From the NCBI RefSeq assembly GCF_014207565.1, contig NZ_JACHGJ010000001.1:682001-746000 (forward strand): 64,000 nt of DNA, given 5' to 3'. Below the pieces are notes generated by a model, which had not been told where the DNA came from, ran no database searches, and saw only the letters and a program-made list of their open reading frames with translations. Below, piece by piece: positions 36,458-45,701 of the stretch (position 1 is its first letter; each line of letters starts with the position of its first letter). The position numbers and the translations under genes are program-made. This DNA comes from Spirochaeta isovalerica. Its GTDB lineage: Bacteria; Spirochaetota; Spirochaetia; DSM-2461.

Positions 36458-37657
36458 TTATTTCTTACTATCAAAAACATCCAGATAACGATAGGAAAAG
36501 AAAAGCGCCAACCCGATGATAAAAGAGGTGATCCATATGACCGGCATTCCATAGGAATTCAGTATGAGTCCCGATATGAGGGGACCGCTCGTATGTCCTA
36601 TTGTTCTGGCAGTGGCAAACCAGGCGCTGAACCGCCCTCTGTAATTCACAGGAGTGTGATTGGCGACGAAAACACCGGAATTGATAACATTCAGAATTTC
36701 TCCCAGAGTCCAGATAACGGTCGATAGCAGATAAAAAACCGGGTTGTCTATGGCCAGATAAAGCATGCCAAAGCCTATGGCATAGCAAAGCTGGCCCATT
36801 GACATGTTAATCAGCGGTTTGACTTTATGGAGTACAGATGTGAGCAAAGGCGTTAGAATGAGTACTGTTACGGCATTAACAGACATGATGATTCCGAAAA
36901 ACCGGGCTCCATCGTCATTGAGCCTGGCTTCGAGCAGGAGCGGAAGAGAAAAAGAATGCTGACTGTATATAAATGATGTCAGAGGAATAAGCAAAGTATA
37001 GATCAGCAAAACAGGGCGCTTTAAAATCGCAGAGAATATATGGCCTTTCTCGGCTTTCTCCTTCTCCGAATAGACTACTATATTCTCCTTTCTGATAGAT
37101 GGAACAAAGAGGATAATCAGGATAATGGAGAGAAAGGTGGTTAGGGAATCTCCCCAGAAGATCCACTGTCTGAAATTATTGAAAAGGAATCCCGCCAGGA
37201 GCGGTCCGACGGAAACACCGATATTAATACCCAGATATAAGAGCGAAAAAGCTTTTCCTCTGTTTTCCGGGGTTGTCAGATCCGTCAGCATAGCAGAGTT
37301 AACCGGCCTGGCTGCACCATTGAAAAAATTAAAGAGAATGAGAACATAAGGCAGCATGGGGCTGTCGGGCATGAATCCGCAAATCGCCGCGATGGACGCG
37401 GAAAGCCCCTGGCTGATGATCAGGATTATCTTTCTATCGCCATGATCTGTAATTTTGCCGCCCAGCATCGTACCCAGGACGGAAAATATTCCGATCAGCG
37501 TAATGATAGTACCGGTCTGAGCTTCATTCATGCCCAGATAGCGGGTCAGATAGAGTGTGAGAAACAGTTTTACGAAATCCCCCAGGCGGTTGACAATGCG
37601 TGCCAGGAAGAGGATGTAGACAGACCGGGGAAGGCCTTTGTACGTGTTGAAAAGCAT
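36458..37657 (-). CDS. Major facilitator superfamily transporter
   Basis: A 399-residue, 12-span transporter. The loop 2-3 signature appears as GGKITDHGDRKIILIISQGL (GxxxDrxGrr-type). NSAMLTDLTTPENRGKAFSL and LGINIGVSVGPLLAGFLFNN follow the drug-exporter pattern. The substrate is unknown. Its SD (GGAGGA) sits in the right arm of a hairpin directly upstream. It follows the M23 peptidase gene by 47 bp. Confidence 0.9.
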   Translation of the reverse strand: MLFNTYKGLPRSVYILFLARIVNRLGDFVKLFLTLYLTRYLGMNEAQTGTIITLIGIFSVLGTMLGGKITDHGDRKIILIISQGLSASIAAICGFMPDSPMLPYVLILFNFFNGAARPVNSAMLTDLTTPENRGKAFSLLYLGINIGVSVGPLLAGFLFNNFRQWIFWGDSLTTFLSIILIILFVPSIRKENIVVYSEKEKAEKGHIFSAILKRPVLLIYTLLIPLTSFIYSQHSFSLPLLLEARLNDDGARFFGIIMSVNAVTVLILTPLLTSVLHKVKPLINMSMGQLCYAIGFGMLYLAIDNPVFYLLSTVIWTLGEILNVINSGVFVANHTPVNYRGRFSAWFATARTIGHTSGPLISGLILNSYGMPVIWITSFIIGLALFFSYRYLDVFDSKK

Positions 37658-37658
37658 A

Positions 37659-37696
37659 AAATCCTCCAGAGCCCATTCTGAACCCTTGGAGGATTT
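37659..37696 (-). promoter_or_regulatory. Hairpin covering the SD of the MFS gene
   Basis: Perfect 10-bp stem on the minus strand, AAATCCTCCA (37696-37687) / TGGAGGATTT (37668-37659), with an 18-nt loop. The right arm is the SD of the transporter gene whose ATG is at 37657. The stem starts 8 bp after the M23 stop, so it may double as a terminator with a short TTTT tail. Confidence 0.6.
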
Positions 37697-37704
37697 ATTT
37701 CAAG

Positions 37705-38664
37705 TTACCATTCCGAACCGGGATATGGATTGATATTTACCGTCTTTCCATCTTCATTATTCAGTCTCACTTCATAGTGAAGATGCGGGCCTGTCGATAA
37801 GCCGGAGTTACCCAGTGCCGCAATTTTCTGCCCCTGAACCAGGACATCTCCGGTTTTGACCAGAATGTTTTTATCCAGATGGGAATAAAAGGTTTCAAAG
37901 CTCTTTACGCCTCTTCTCCTCTGGTAAGGTATGAGATTCCTGTCGTGCTCTACCGTTACATTCCAGCCGTAGATATGATTATATTCTATGGTTTTGACAA
38001 CACCGTCGGCTACGGAAACCACATATCCGGGATGATTCTCTTCTCTGACCAGATCTCCCGTTCTCGAGACGTACTCTATGTTACCGATATTGATGATATC
38101 AACAGCAAGATGAGGCTTGACTCCTCCTGAACCGAGCGGAGAGACTCTCCTATTGCTGAAAAAACTGGTAATCAGCAAATCTTCTCCCGTATTGTTTTCA
38201 CCGGGTAGTTCAACGGGATAAATCAATCCGGGGATTGAAGATTCGTAGTGATCCATAGTCGTGATATTTGAACGATCGATCGTTAATGTGGCATAGGCCT
38301 GCTTTTCCGTTTCGGGCAGCCTGGACAGATGATAATTAAGCTCTTCATAGTTTTTGGATGACAAGATGCTTTTGGATATGAGCTCATATGATCTTCTTCT
38401 ATAGAAGAATCTGCTGTTTATCTTCAGTCTCTCTTTTTTAATCCAGTCGCTTGCGATAACACGGCTTTCTTCAATCGTAACTGCCGCGTCTGATCTGTTC
38501 TGCTCTCTTCTCTCAAAAAAAGCTTTCACTTCATCCGAATCGACATAAACCGCAGAGTTTCTGCCCGCAGTTTCAGTAACGGAAAAGAAATGAAATGAGA
38601 AAGAAAGCAGTAAGGTTGAAAGAATTAACAAGGCGACAGGAAAAAACATTTTTTTCCTTGACAT
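37705..38664 (-). CDS. M23-family (LytM-like) metallopeptidase, membrane-anchored
   Basis: A 319-residue protein with an N-terminal signal anchor (FPVALLILSTLLLSFSFHFF). A mid-region without assignment is followed by the C-terminal M23 domain (about 165-319): zinc ligands in KPHLAVDI (H and D) and GPHLHYEVRL (HxH), with GNSGLSTGPHLHYEV at the end. Family members cleave cell-wall cross-links or act as activators of other cell-wall hydrolases. The conserved HxxxD...HxH is intact, so activity is likely. The GxxG loop VADGVVKTIEYNHIYG fits the family. Confidence 0.9.
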   Translation of the reverse strand: MSRKKMFFPVALLILSTLLLSFSFHFFSVTETAGRNSAVYVDSDEVKAFFERREQNRSDAAVTIEESRVIASDWIKKERLKINSRFFYRRRSYELISKSILSSKNYEELNYHLSRLPETEKQAYATLTIDRSNITTMDHYESSIPGLIYPVELPGENNTGEDLLITSFFSNRRVSPLGSGGVKPHLAVDIINIGNIEYVSRTGDLVREENHPGYVVSVADGVVKTIEYNHIYGWNVTVEHDRNLIPYQRRRGVKSFETFYSHLDKNILVKTGDVLVQGQKIAALGNSGLSTGPHLHYEVRLNNEDGKTVNINPYPGSEW

Positions 38665-38771
38665 ATCTTACTTTTTGTACTCCCTTGATTGCTAAGAGAT
38701 ATTACTAAGAGACAGGCAAAAGGTCAAATTCGCAATTGGCGAATTCCGGAAAATTAATCGATAATTATTTT

Positions 38772-40631
38772 ATGAGTCATATAAAATTCTCCATTTTCAG
38801 AAAAATAGCAGAAAATTACACAATCCCCGAGGGTTCCGGTATTCTGCAGGAGTTTCTAAACGCCCTTTCTGACGGCACCGATGTGAGCGATCCCTTCTTT
38901 TCTAAAGCTCTCTCCAGAATACGGAAAGAAATAGGCAGAGAGCTTCCTTCCGCTGATGATTCCCATGATCCCTGGGAAATTTATTGGGACTTCTTTTTTC
39001 CCGAAGCAGGACTATTAAAAAGGAATTCTGATGAGATAATCCGGGAAATCCGCAGCAACCGTATAATATCCATATCAAAACTCAATAGCACGCCCATAAC
39101 TGACATCCCTTTGGAAATGACCTTTACCTCAAATATACTCTTAACAGTGCCTGACCGGAACATTCCGCTCGAAAATCTTGATCTGCCGGAATCTGTGATA
39201 AACGCAATCCCGGATATAATGAAAGAGAAGCAGCTATACTGGTTCGACCATCCGGTACAGATGGGAGAAGTTCCCGAAAAAAATGAAATAATATATGGCT
39301 TGAAAGGCCTTTCAGAGGCTCTTGCTTTTGAAAAAAAACGGGGAACGTCAAGGCATGATGCAAAACTGGATGTTCTCCTGTCAGTTTCCGTCACACACAA
39401 GGGTCTTCAGGAAATAGCAGCGCCCTATATCAGTTATGAACTGGAAAAAGCCGGTGGTTTTCCCGATCTCAATATTTATATCTTTACTGAAAAAGATACA
39501 AAGGAGATTCTGGCAACATACAGCCGAAATTCAGAATCCATTAGCGAGTTTTTCGGTGTTGATGGAAAATACGGAAGACATTATAACTTCCTCAAATCCG
39601 TCAATGTCTTATGGAAACTGGCAGTAAATCCCTCTGTCAAAGGTACATTCAAAATTGATCTGGATCAGGTTTTCCCCCAGGAAAAGTTGGTAAAATACAC
39701 CGGTAAGTCAGCATTCGAACACTTCATGACACCACTGTGGGGCGCGGAAGGTTCAGATGCAGAAGGAAAATCTGTATCCTTATCGATGATAGCCGGCGCG
39801 CTGGTCAACGAAGGCGATATAGCCGCATCGCTTTTTACTCCCGATGTATCCATGCCCGACAGGACCGCTCCCGCAAGCGATCTTGTTTTTTTCAAACACC
39901 TGACCATGGCCCTGTCAACAAGAGCAGAGATGATGACCAGATATGGGGAAAAAAGCGGTATTGACGGTAAAAAACAGGCTATAAGCCGCATCCATGTAAC
40001 GGGAGGGACGAACGGAATCCTGGTCGACGCCCTTATGAAATACCGCCCTTTCACACCGGCCTTTATCGGAAGAGCTGAAGATCAGGCTTATCTTCTGTCA
40101 GTACTCAACAGCGAGACTTCTCCCCTGTTGCGCTATGTTCATGAAGACGGGCTGATCATGCGTCACGACAAGCATGCATTTGCCGGGCAATCAATCGAAG
40201 CGGCTAAAGATGGAACGTATATAGCGGATATCCTGCGGCTTATCTATTTCAGCTATTATGCGCAGGCTCTGCCCGGCGGTATCGACCGCACGAAAAAAAG
40301 CACATATCCCTTCACAGGATCTTACATTAGCCATTATCCCGTAACACTTTCCTATATGCGACTTATTTTTAAAATTCTGGAACATCTTGAACTTGGAGAG
40401 AAAGACAGAGCTGAAAACATCCTGGAATTAGGTAAAATCAGGCTCGGAGAACTGCTCGACAAGCTGGATCTTGAAAATTTTCCAGCCGGAGAGTTTTTTC
40501 GGGAGCGGGAACAGTGGAATAATTTCTACGATGAAATAGATAAACTTTTTCATGAGCAGAAATCAAAGACTCCGGTTTCCGATAGGATGGTTCTGTTGAA
40601 AGAGAGATTGAAAGAATGCAAGGTTAACTGA
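38772..40631 (+). CDS. Large protein of unknown function
   Basis: A 619-residue cytoplasmic protein (no signal peptide or membrane spans seen). I do not recognise it with confidence. A segment in the C-terminal half, VTGGTNGILVDALMKYRPFT, then FIGRAEDQAYLLSVL and YVHEDGLIMRHDKHAF, has the look of a GT-A glycosyltransferase acceptor region with an acidic-His pattern (ED...H), but this is only suggestive. An upstream TTG at 38736 would add 12 residues; neither start has a good SD. It is alone on the plus strand between two minus-strand genes. Its stop lies 1 bp from the stop of the convergent Sel1 gene. Confidence 0.8.
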   Translation: MSHIKFSIFRKIAENYTIPEGSGILQEFLNALSDGTDVSDPFFSKALSRIRKEIGRELPSADDSHDPWEIYWDFFFPEAGLLKRNSDEIIREIRSNRIISISKLNSTPITDIPLEMTFTSNILLTVPDRNIPLENLDLPESVINAIPDIMKEKQLYWFDHPVQMGEVPEKNEIIYGLKGLSEALAFEKKRGTSRHDAKLDVLLSVSVTHKGLQEIAAPYISYELEKAGGFPDLNIYIFTEKDTKEILATYSRNSESISEFFGVDGKYGRHYNFLKSVNVLWKLAVNPSVKGTFKIDLDQVFPQEKLVKYTGKSAFEHFMTPLWGAEGSDAEGKSVSLSMIAGALVNEGDIAASLFTPDVSMPDRTAPASDLVFFKHLTMALSTRAEMMTRYGEKSGIDGKKQAISRIHVTGGTNGILVDALMKYRPFTPAFIGRAEDQAYLLSVLNSETSPLLRYVHEDGLIMRHDKHAFAGQSIEAAKDGTYIADILRLIYFSYYAQALPGGIDRTKKSTYPFTGSYISHYPVTLSYMRLIFKILEHLELGEKDRAENILELGKIRLGELLDKLDLENFPAGEFFREREQWNNFYDEIDKLFHEQKSKTPVSDRMVLLKERLKECKVN

Positions 40632-40632
40632 T

Positions 40633-41916
40633 CTACGGAATGTTACCCCTGAGAGGGACTTCCGGGTCCCGGTAAAATAGTTCAGTAAAGCGCTCGCTGA
40701 CCTGCAATTTCTCCTCTTCTGAAAAATCCGATACAATTTTTGAAATTGTGAAATCTTCATCCTCAAATCCGGAATTCTCGGCAACCATTAACCAGGCCGC
40801 CCCTTCTACCGGGTCGAACATTGATGTATCGGGAGCGAGATACACGCGGGAGAGCTCCACCATAGCCGGAACATATCCCTCCTGTGCTGCTAGCCAGAAC
40901 CATTGGAAAGCATCCTCACGATCAGAGAGTTTTCCCAATTCGTATTGAGCGGCAGAATCACCCTGAGACGCTTTAAAACGATACAGGACCCGAAGCTGTT
41001 CAGTATTACTGCGCCTGGTGGCGTAATCGAGCAAATCATAGTAGGAAGGCGGGTAAATGCGATTATCAAGCTGGCTGAAGAATAAATTTGATTGCTCCGT
41101 ATTTTCCGCGACGCCAATCCCTTCTCCATAAAATCGCGAAAGGTTGAATATAGCCAGCTGCGAATTCCATCGCGCAGCATTTTCATACAGCTCAAGAGCT
41201 TTTTCCGATGATTTTTTCAAGCTATCACCGAATTCGTATAGCCATCCGAGAAAGACCTGCGAACGGGGATCTCCATCATCAACAGCCCTCTGGAGAATTT
41301 CAAGAGCCTCATGGTCAGAGTAAGCATTCAGTTTCCCGCCAAGCGATAATATGGCGATTAAAGCTTTACCTGAAGCGTCTTCCACCGCATCGGCCGATCG
41401 GAACAGTTTTAACGCTTCTTCCCGGTCTGTTTCTTCAAGAATAAGTCCATAGCGATAATATGAATAGGGATCTTCAGCTTCAACTCCTTTACGGATCCAT
41501 TGCAGCTGCTCATTTTCCTGACCTTCCAGTATAATAATCAGTTTCCTGATAGCCGGGACATATCTGTTTACAGCCGCTGAATAATACCATTCTCTGGCAT
41601 CTTCTTCACTTACCGGAACTCCCCGGCCTCTCTCGTAAAGCTGTCCGATGTGGAAATAAGCTTCCGGATCCCCTTTGGCTGAGGCTTTTTTATACCACGC
41701 CATAGCTTGTTCAAAATCAACGGGAACACCGGCTCCCTCTTCATAAGCCTTTCCAACTTCAATCTGATCGGAGATATTGCCTGCCATGGCGCCTTCGATA
41801 TGCTGTTCGTAGAGAGACTTTCTCTCAAGTCCACGCCCCGGATCAGCTTCAGGCATGGAGGTGCAGGAGGTTAAAACAGCCAAAAGACAGAGCGGGAGTA
41901 TTTTCTTAGAAATCAT
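40633..41916 (-). CDS. Sel1-repeat lipoprotein
   Basis: A 427-residue lipoprotein: the signal peptide ends LLAVLTSC (Cys about residue 18). It has tandem Sel1-like (TPR-related) repeats of about 36 residues, for example VGKAYEEGAGVPVDFEQAMA, WYKKASAKGDPEAYFHIGQL, YERGRGVPVSEEDAREWYYS, LGWLYEFGD and NLSRFYGEGIGVAENTEQSN. These solenoids mediate protein-protein contacts in the envelope. The partner is unknown. It lies 6 bp after the stop of the gene at 41923. Confidence 0.88.
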   Translation of the reverse strand: MISKKILPLCLLAVLTSCTSMPEADPGRGLERKSLYEQHIEGAMAGNISDQIEVGKAYEEGAGVPVDFEQAMAWYKKASAKGDPEAYFHIGQLYERGRGVPVSEEDAREWYYSAAVNRYVPAIRKLIIILEGQENEQLQWIRKGVEAEDPYSYYRYGLILEETDREEALKLFRSADAVEDASGKALIAILSLGGKLNAYSDHEALEILQRAVDDGDPRSQVFLGWLYEFGDSLKKSSEKALELYENAARWNSQLAIFNLSRFYGEGIGVAENTEQSNLFFSQLDNRIYPPSYYDLLDYATRRSNTEQLRVLYRFKASQGDSAAQYELGKLSDREDAFQWFWLAAQEGYVPAMVELSRVYLAPDTSMFDPVEGAAWLMVAENSGFEDEDFTISKIVSDFSEEEKLQVSERFTELFYRDPEVPLRGNIP

Positions 41917-41922
41917 ATTTCA

Positions 41923-42420
41923 CTATATATCCGAATCGTCCGGTTTATCCAATAATTTTTCACATAACTTCATATAGTATTGCGCGAGAGTATCGGCTCC
42001 ATGAATTTTAAGGACATTGGAAAAACCTCCGTACGCTCGTATATGCTGGCCGGAATAATAGTGAAACAGACTATCTTCAAAAAGGGAACGGGTTTCTTTT
42101 TTCAATCTGAATGTTTCCTTTTTATCGGAGTCAAAAAACTCGAACAAAGACAGTCCTTGAGCGAACTGTCCGGCAAAGCGGAAATTATAGCGGTTCGGGT
42201 CAGTCAGAGATGCGAAAATCGAATGTTCCATTGCTACGGAGAGATCGATATCAGGAATATCTCTCTGAATATCATGACTCAGACATTTTTTTTCAGCAGA
42301 CAGGAGTAAAATGGTTTGAGATTTTTTTTTACGGATTTTTAAGGCTCTCTTAACGAGTCTGTCCGCTTTCCGGAACAGAAAATTATCCGGAGATAAAACA
42401 ATATACTTATCTTTTGTCAA
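41923..42420 (-). CDS. Unknown protein with TPR-like C-terminus
   Basis: A 165-residue protein of unassigned family. The C-terminal 45 residues (LFEDSLFHYYSGQHIRAYGG, FSNVLKIHGADTLAQYYMKL) resemble the helical-repeat tail that follows many class III adenylate cyclases, but no cyclase domain is present. The N-terminal part (YIVLSPDNFLFRKADRLVKR) is basic. Its start overlaps the preceding gene by 14 bp, so the two are translationally coupled. The Sel1-lipoprotein gene is downstream. Confidence 0.75.
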   Translation of the reverse strand: MTKDKYIVLSPDNFLFRKADRLVKRALKIRKKKSQTILLLSAEKKCLSHDIQRDIPDIDLSVAMEHSIFASLTDPNRYNFRFAGQFAQGLSLFEFFDSDKKETFRLKKETRSLFEDSLFHYYSGQHIRAYGGFSNVLKIHGADTLAQYYMKLCEKLLDKPDDSDI

Positions 42421-42718
42421 AAACGACCTTCATATTGTCTGTTATTTCAAAATTTTCAGAAACAAATTCAATCAGAGCTTCGTGCCCTGATCTGAACTCA
42501 ATTTCAAGGTACGGCAAATCATCATTATTGAACAACTTACAGTAGGTGGTTCTGTCGTAGTCGGAAAAGATCATAAAATTCTGAAGAAACATCCGTTTAT
42601 TTGAAGTTATTACAATGAATGCGGTTTTGCCTTTGTCAGGATAGATATAGAGAGCTTCAATTGATGTGTTTTCTTTAATCCATTCAGTAAAGTCGCGAAT
42701 AAACTCAGTGGAATCCAT
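42407..42718 (-). CDS. Small protein of unknown function
   Basis: A 103-residue acidic, soluble protein (TEFIRDFTEWIKENTSIEAL, DDLPYLEIEFRSGHEALIEF). No recognised domain. First gene of a minus-strand trio with the 165-residue protein (14-bp overlap) and the Sel1 lipoprotein. Co-translation suggests they work together. Confidence 0.72.
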   Translation of the reverse strand: MDSTEFIRDFTEWIKENTSIEALYIYPDKGKTAFIVITSNKRMFLQNFMIFSDYDRTTYCKLFNNDDLPYLEIEFRSGHEALIEFVSENFEITDNMKVVFDKR

Positions 42719-42749
42719 ATTTCGATTATATGCATTATATGGGCAGCTA

Positions 42750-42790
42750 GTAAAGAAAGAAAGGGCTGCCGCCCAAAAGACGACAGCCCT
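42750..42790 (-). terminator. Terminator of the V-type ATPase operon
   Basis: Stem AGGGCTGTCG / CGGCAGCCCT (10 bp, one wobble) with a 9-nt loop, followed on the minus strand by TTTCTTTCTTT. It is 24 bp after the stop of atpK. Confidence 0.9.
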
Positions 42791-42814
42791 CTATTTGATC
42801 AGGTCGGGAATTAC

Positions 42815-43237
42815 TTACATTACACCCATTACGAAAACCATAACGAAGAGCGCTACGGTTTCTATAAGTCCCAGAACCATCAGGTAGTTACCGAAACCTT
42901 TACCTGTTTCAGCGAGAGCGTCGGCTGCCGAAGCTCCTGCTTTCCCCTGCATATAAGCGGAGTAACCCATAGCGATACCGGCGAAGACACCGGCTGCCAG
43001 TTTATACAGAGAAGGCATGGTTGAAGCGATAATGGCGTTCATAAGAATGAAACCGTAGATAGTCTGTGTCAGAGGCGCTCCGACAAAAGCTACCAGCATA
43101 AACGGCGCGGGCTTGTTGTTAGCAAAACATTTTTTCCATGAACCAATTGCAGACTGACCTGCCGCACCGGCTCCGAGAGCCGAACCAACTGCTGCCAGAC
43201 CGATTGCTGCAGCGAAACCTAAATTACCGAGATCCAT
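42815..43237 (-). CDS. atpK: V-type ATPase/ATP synthase subunit K (c-type rotor)
   Basis: A 140-residue rotor proteolipid with four membrane helices in two hairpins (fused c-type). The second half carries the ion-carrying Glu (E126, LIETVALF). Further candidate ligands are T57/Q58 (PLTQTIYGF) and Q97 (MQGKAGAS). In the sodium V-ATPase of Enterococcus hirae the corresponding residues (T64, Q65, Q110, E139) coordinate Na+, and the 29-residue gap between the second Gln and the Glu is the same here. Sodium coupling is therefore likely but not proven. Last gene of the operon. Confidence 0.93.
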   Translation of the reverse strand: MDLGNLGFAAAIGLAAVGSALGAGAAGQSAIGSWKKCFANNKPAPFMLVAFVGAPLTQTIYGFILMNAIIASTMPSLYKLAAGVFAGIAMGYSAYMQGKAGASAADALAETGKGFGNYLMVLGLIETVALFVMVFVMGVM

Positions 43238-43268
43238 TTAGTACCCCTTTCCTTTAAATTATTCAATT

Positions 43269-45095
43269 TTATTTTTCGTCTTCGCGAGCCTTGAAAGGCT
43301 CATATTTAATTCCGGCCCATTCCATTCCGAGATGGCCCGAAAATTCCAACATATTGAGTCGCACACCGTGAACGATGACCGACAGAAGTCCCATAGCCAG
43401 GTTAAGCGTATGCCCAAGCAGCAAGATAACAACAGCTCCAATTATAGCGGGTCCATGCATCAACGGCGCAGCCATGGCATTGAAACTAGCGGCGATTGCC
43501 ACCGATGCCAATCCTACGGCAAAAAGCCTGATGTAGGAGATGATATCGGAAAAAGCACCGATTCCATCGAGGAACGTCGTGATAAAACCTCCCAGACCTT
43601 TCAGTACGCCTTTGAAGAAATTCACGCCGGGTTCCTGTTCACCAAAGATAAATACCGATCCCAGTCCTCCGAAAATCATATAAATGGCGAAGTCGGGAGT
43701 CGGTCCCACGCCGAGAACAAGCTGCATAACCAGAAAGTACAGTCCCAACACCATGCTCAGCCAACCGAGCTGGGCGATGGAAGCGAGACCGGGCATCTGT
43801 TTCAGGAAGTTCTTGATGTGCGCAATGCTCAGGTGAATGGTTCCGATGATGAAACACATGGTCTTTATAACCTGCTGTGTCGTTGCTGATGTCAAATTAC
43901 TGTTTTCCAGAATATCGGGAAAACTGGCGATCTGGGGGATAATCAATCCTTTCAGGAAGGGAAAAGATGCGATTGTCATCGAACCGAACCAGGTTCCCGT
44001 AATCGCTCCCCAGATAATCGTCGTCGTACTTATGAGGTAGAGAAGTCCCAGTATGGGGATCATCTTTTTCGTTTTCAAATGAATGAGCACGGCAAGGCTC
44101 AGGAATATAAGTCCATAACCGCCGTCTCCGATAATCATCGCATAGAAAACAGCAAAGAAAAGAAGAAACCATCCGCTGATATCGTATTCCTGATAGCCGG
44201 GTATGGTTCCCAGCATATCGAAAACAGGCTGGATTATGCTGACCAGCTTGTTGTTTTTCACCTGCGTCGGGACGTGATCTTCCTCTTCCGGTTCGGACAG
44301 AGACAGAGCCCATTGTTCCTGAGCCGCAAGGTTTTTCAAATCGTCGGCTTTATCTTCAGGGATGTATCCGGTCAGGTAAACGAGACTTTCATCAACTCCC
44401 ATTCCGGTCTTATACTTCTCGAACTCAATATCGTGTTTGAGTTTTTCCAGATCCTCTTCCAGGATATGTCTAAATACCGAGAGCTCTTTTAATTCACTTC
44501 TCACCGACTGATAGGCTTCGCCATTCTCTTTGAGATTGTCTTTCAATTCGACTATGCCGAACCGGGGAAGATCAAATTCCTCCAGATCTTCCGGAAATTT
44601 TCCTTCCAGACTGACAATGGCCACCAGTATCCCCGCCTTCGACTCCATTAATGTGAAGGATTCAAAATCGGAAGACAGCCCTTTGTATTCGTCTTTGGAG
44701 AGACGATAGAGTCTGATATCTATCCCTTTCGACCGGAGAATCTCTATATCGGCGGGATCAAACTCACCCCAGATTTCGATGCGCGAAATCTCTTTGACAA
44801 GAGTATCCCTTTCATCTTCCAGCTCGACTTTTTTACGGCCGAGTTCAAGGATTTTATTTTTAAGGCTGTGAATCTCGTAACCTTTGAGCTCTTTCTGAAG
44901 GATTTTTTTATCGTTTTCAAGGAAAGAAAGAATCTGTTCGGATTCCGTTCTGGCGGATTCCATTTTATCCAGATCCTCGCTGGTTCCGAATGATCTCTCC
45001 AGATGGAGAACACCGGCTTTCCTCAGCTTGATAAGACTCTTCTCTTTCTCATATTCGAGGGTTACAAGATGAACCTTTTTCATTGGTACAATCAT
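43269..45095 (-). CDS. atpI: V-type ATPase subunit I (stator, membrane)
   Basis: A 608-residue stator/ion-channel subunit (equivalent to subunit a). The N-terminal half is a cytoplasmic coiled-coil domain. The C-terminal half has about eight membrane spans, with the conserved arginine in YIRLFAVGLASVAIAASFN that faces the rotor Glu. SGHLGMEWAGIKYEPFK closes the chain. The start MIVPMKKVHLV has AAGGTG 8 nt upstream. 3 bp after atpD; same transcript. Confidence 0.93.
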   Translation of the reverse strand: MIVPMKKVHLVTLEYEKEKSLIKLRKAGVLHLERSFGTSEDLDKMESARTESEQILSFLENDKKILQKELKGYEIHSLKNKILELGRKKVELEDERDTLVKEISRIEIWGEFDPADIEILRSKGIDIRLYRLSKDEYKGLSSDFESFTLMESKAGILVAIVSLEGKFPEDLEEFDLPRFGIVELKDNLKENGEAYQSVRSELKELSVFRHILEEDLEKLKHDIEFEKYKTGMGVDESLVYLTGYIPEDKADDLKNLAAQEQWALSLSEPEEEDHVPTQVKNNKLVSIIQPVFDMLGTIPGYQEYDISGWFLLFFAVFYAMIIGDGGYGLIFLSLAVLIHLKTKKMIPILGLLYLISTTTIIWGAITGTWFGSMTIASFPFLKGLIIPQIASFPDILENSNLTSATTQQVIKTMCFIIGTIHLSIAHIKNFLKQMPGLASIAQLGWLSMVLGLYFLVMQLVLGVGPTPDFAIYMIFGGLGSVFIFGEQEPGVNFFKGVLKGLGGFITTFLDGIGAFSDIISYIRLFAVGLASVAIAASFNAMAAPLMHGPAIIGAVVILLLGHTLNLAMGLLSVIVHGVRLNMLEFSGHLGMEWAGIKYEPFKAREDEK

Positions 45096-45098
45096 AAA

Positions 45099-45698
45099 CT
45101 ATGACACCTTTACCAGATTCTTTTTCGAAATCTTTCCGCGGACAACAGCAGCAGTCTGCTGATCGCCCAGATACACGGAAATCTTCTTGATATTCGTTTT
45201 GGTCTCGGGAATTTTGACTTTTTCAAAAAGGTTAACCCTTTGGGAAGTCGTCCTGAGCTCCCTGGCCAGCAGTTCGACCTGTTTATCCAGAACTTTCAGT
45301 TCCAGATCAAACAGCATGACCTGCTGAAGTTTTTCAACCGCTTTATCCACCCACAGAGGTTTCTCAAAAAGATCGTAGCTGACCGGCTCAAATTCGGCAC
45401 CGACGAATACGGGAATTTCCACACCGGCGATATTGCCCGTGTCTGTTTTCACGTACTTCACTTTAATCAGTGAACCGTCGATTCCGACATCTTCGCCGAA
45501 GACTCCAATCCAGCTTCTGAAATCCTCATTTATGGCATCTTTCTTCGCCTGAACCTCTTTCTGCCGCATTTCCACCTGGCGTATTTCCAACTGGAGCTGC
45601 TGCTTCTTGAGAATAAGGGTCGGAAGGTAGCGGCTGAACATTTTCAGAGCGTCTTTTTGAGATTTCAGCTCATTTTTCGTCAGCTTTACTTTTGCCAT
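45099..45698 (-). CDS. atpD: V-type ATPase subunit D (central stalk)
   Basis: A 199-residue central-stalk subunit that turns inside the A3B3 head. Two long coiled-coil helices at the ends: [20 protein letters not shown] near the N-terminus and [20 protein letters not shown] then [20 protein letters not shown] near the C-terminus, the family signature. 3 bp separates it from atpB and from atpI. It corresponds to F-type gamma in function. Confidence 0.93.
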   Translation of the reverse strand: MAKVKLTKNELKSQKDALKMFSRYLPTLILKKQQLQLEIRQVEMRQKEVQAKKDAINEDFRSWIGVFGEDVGIDGSLIKVKYVKTDTGNIAGVEIPVFVGAEFEPVSYDLFEKPLWVDKAVEKLQQVMLFDLELKVLDKQVELLARELRTTSQRVNLFEKVKIPETKTNIKKISVYLGDQQTAAVVRGKISKKNLVKVS

Positions 45699-45701
45699 AT
45701 C

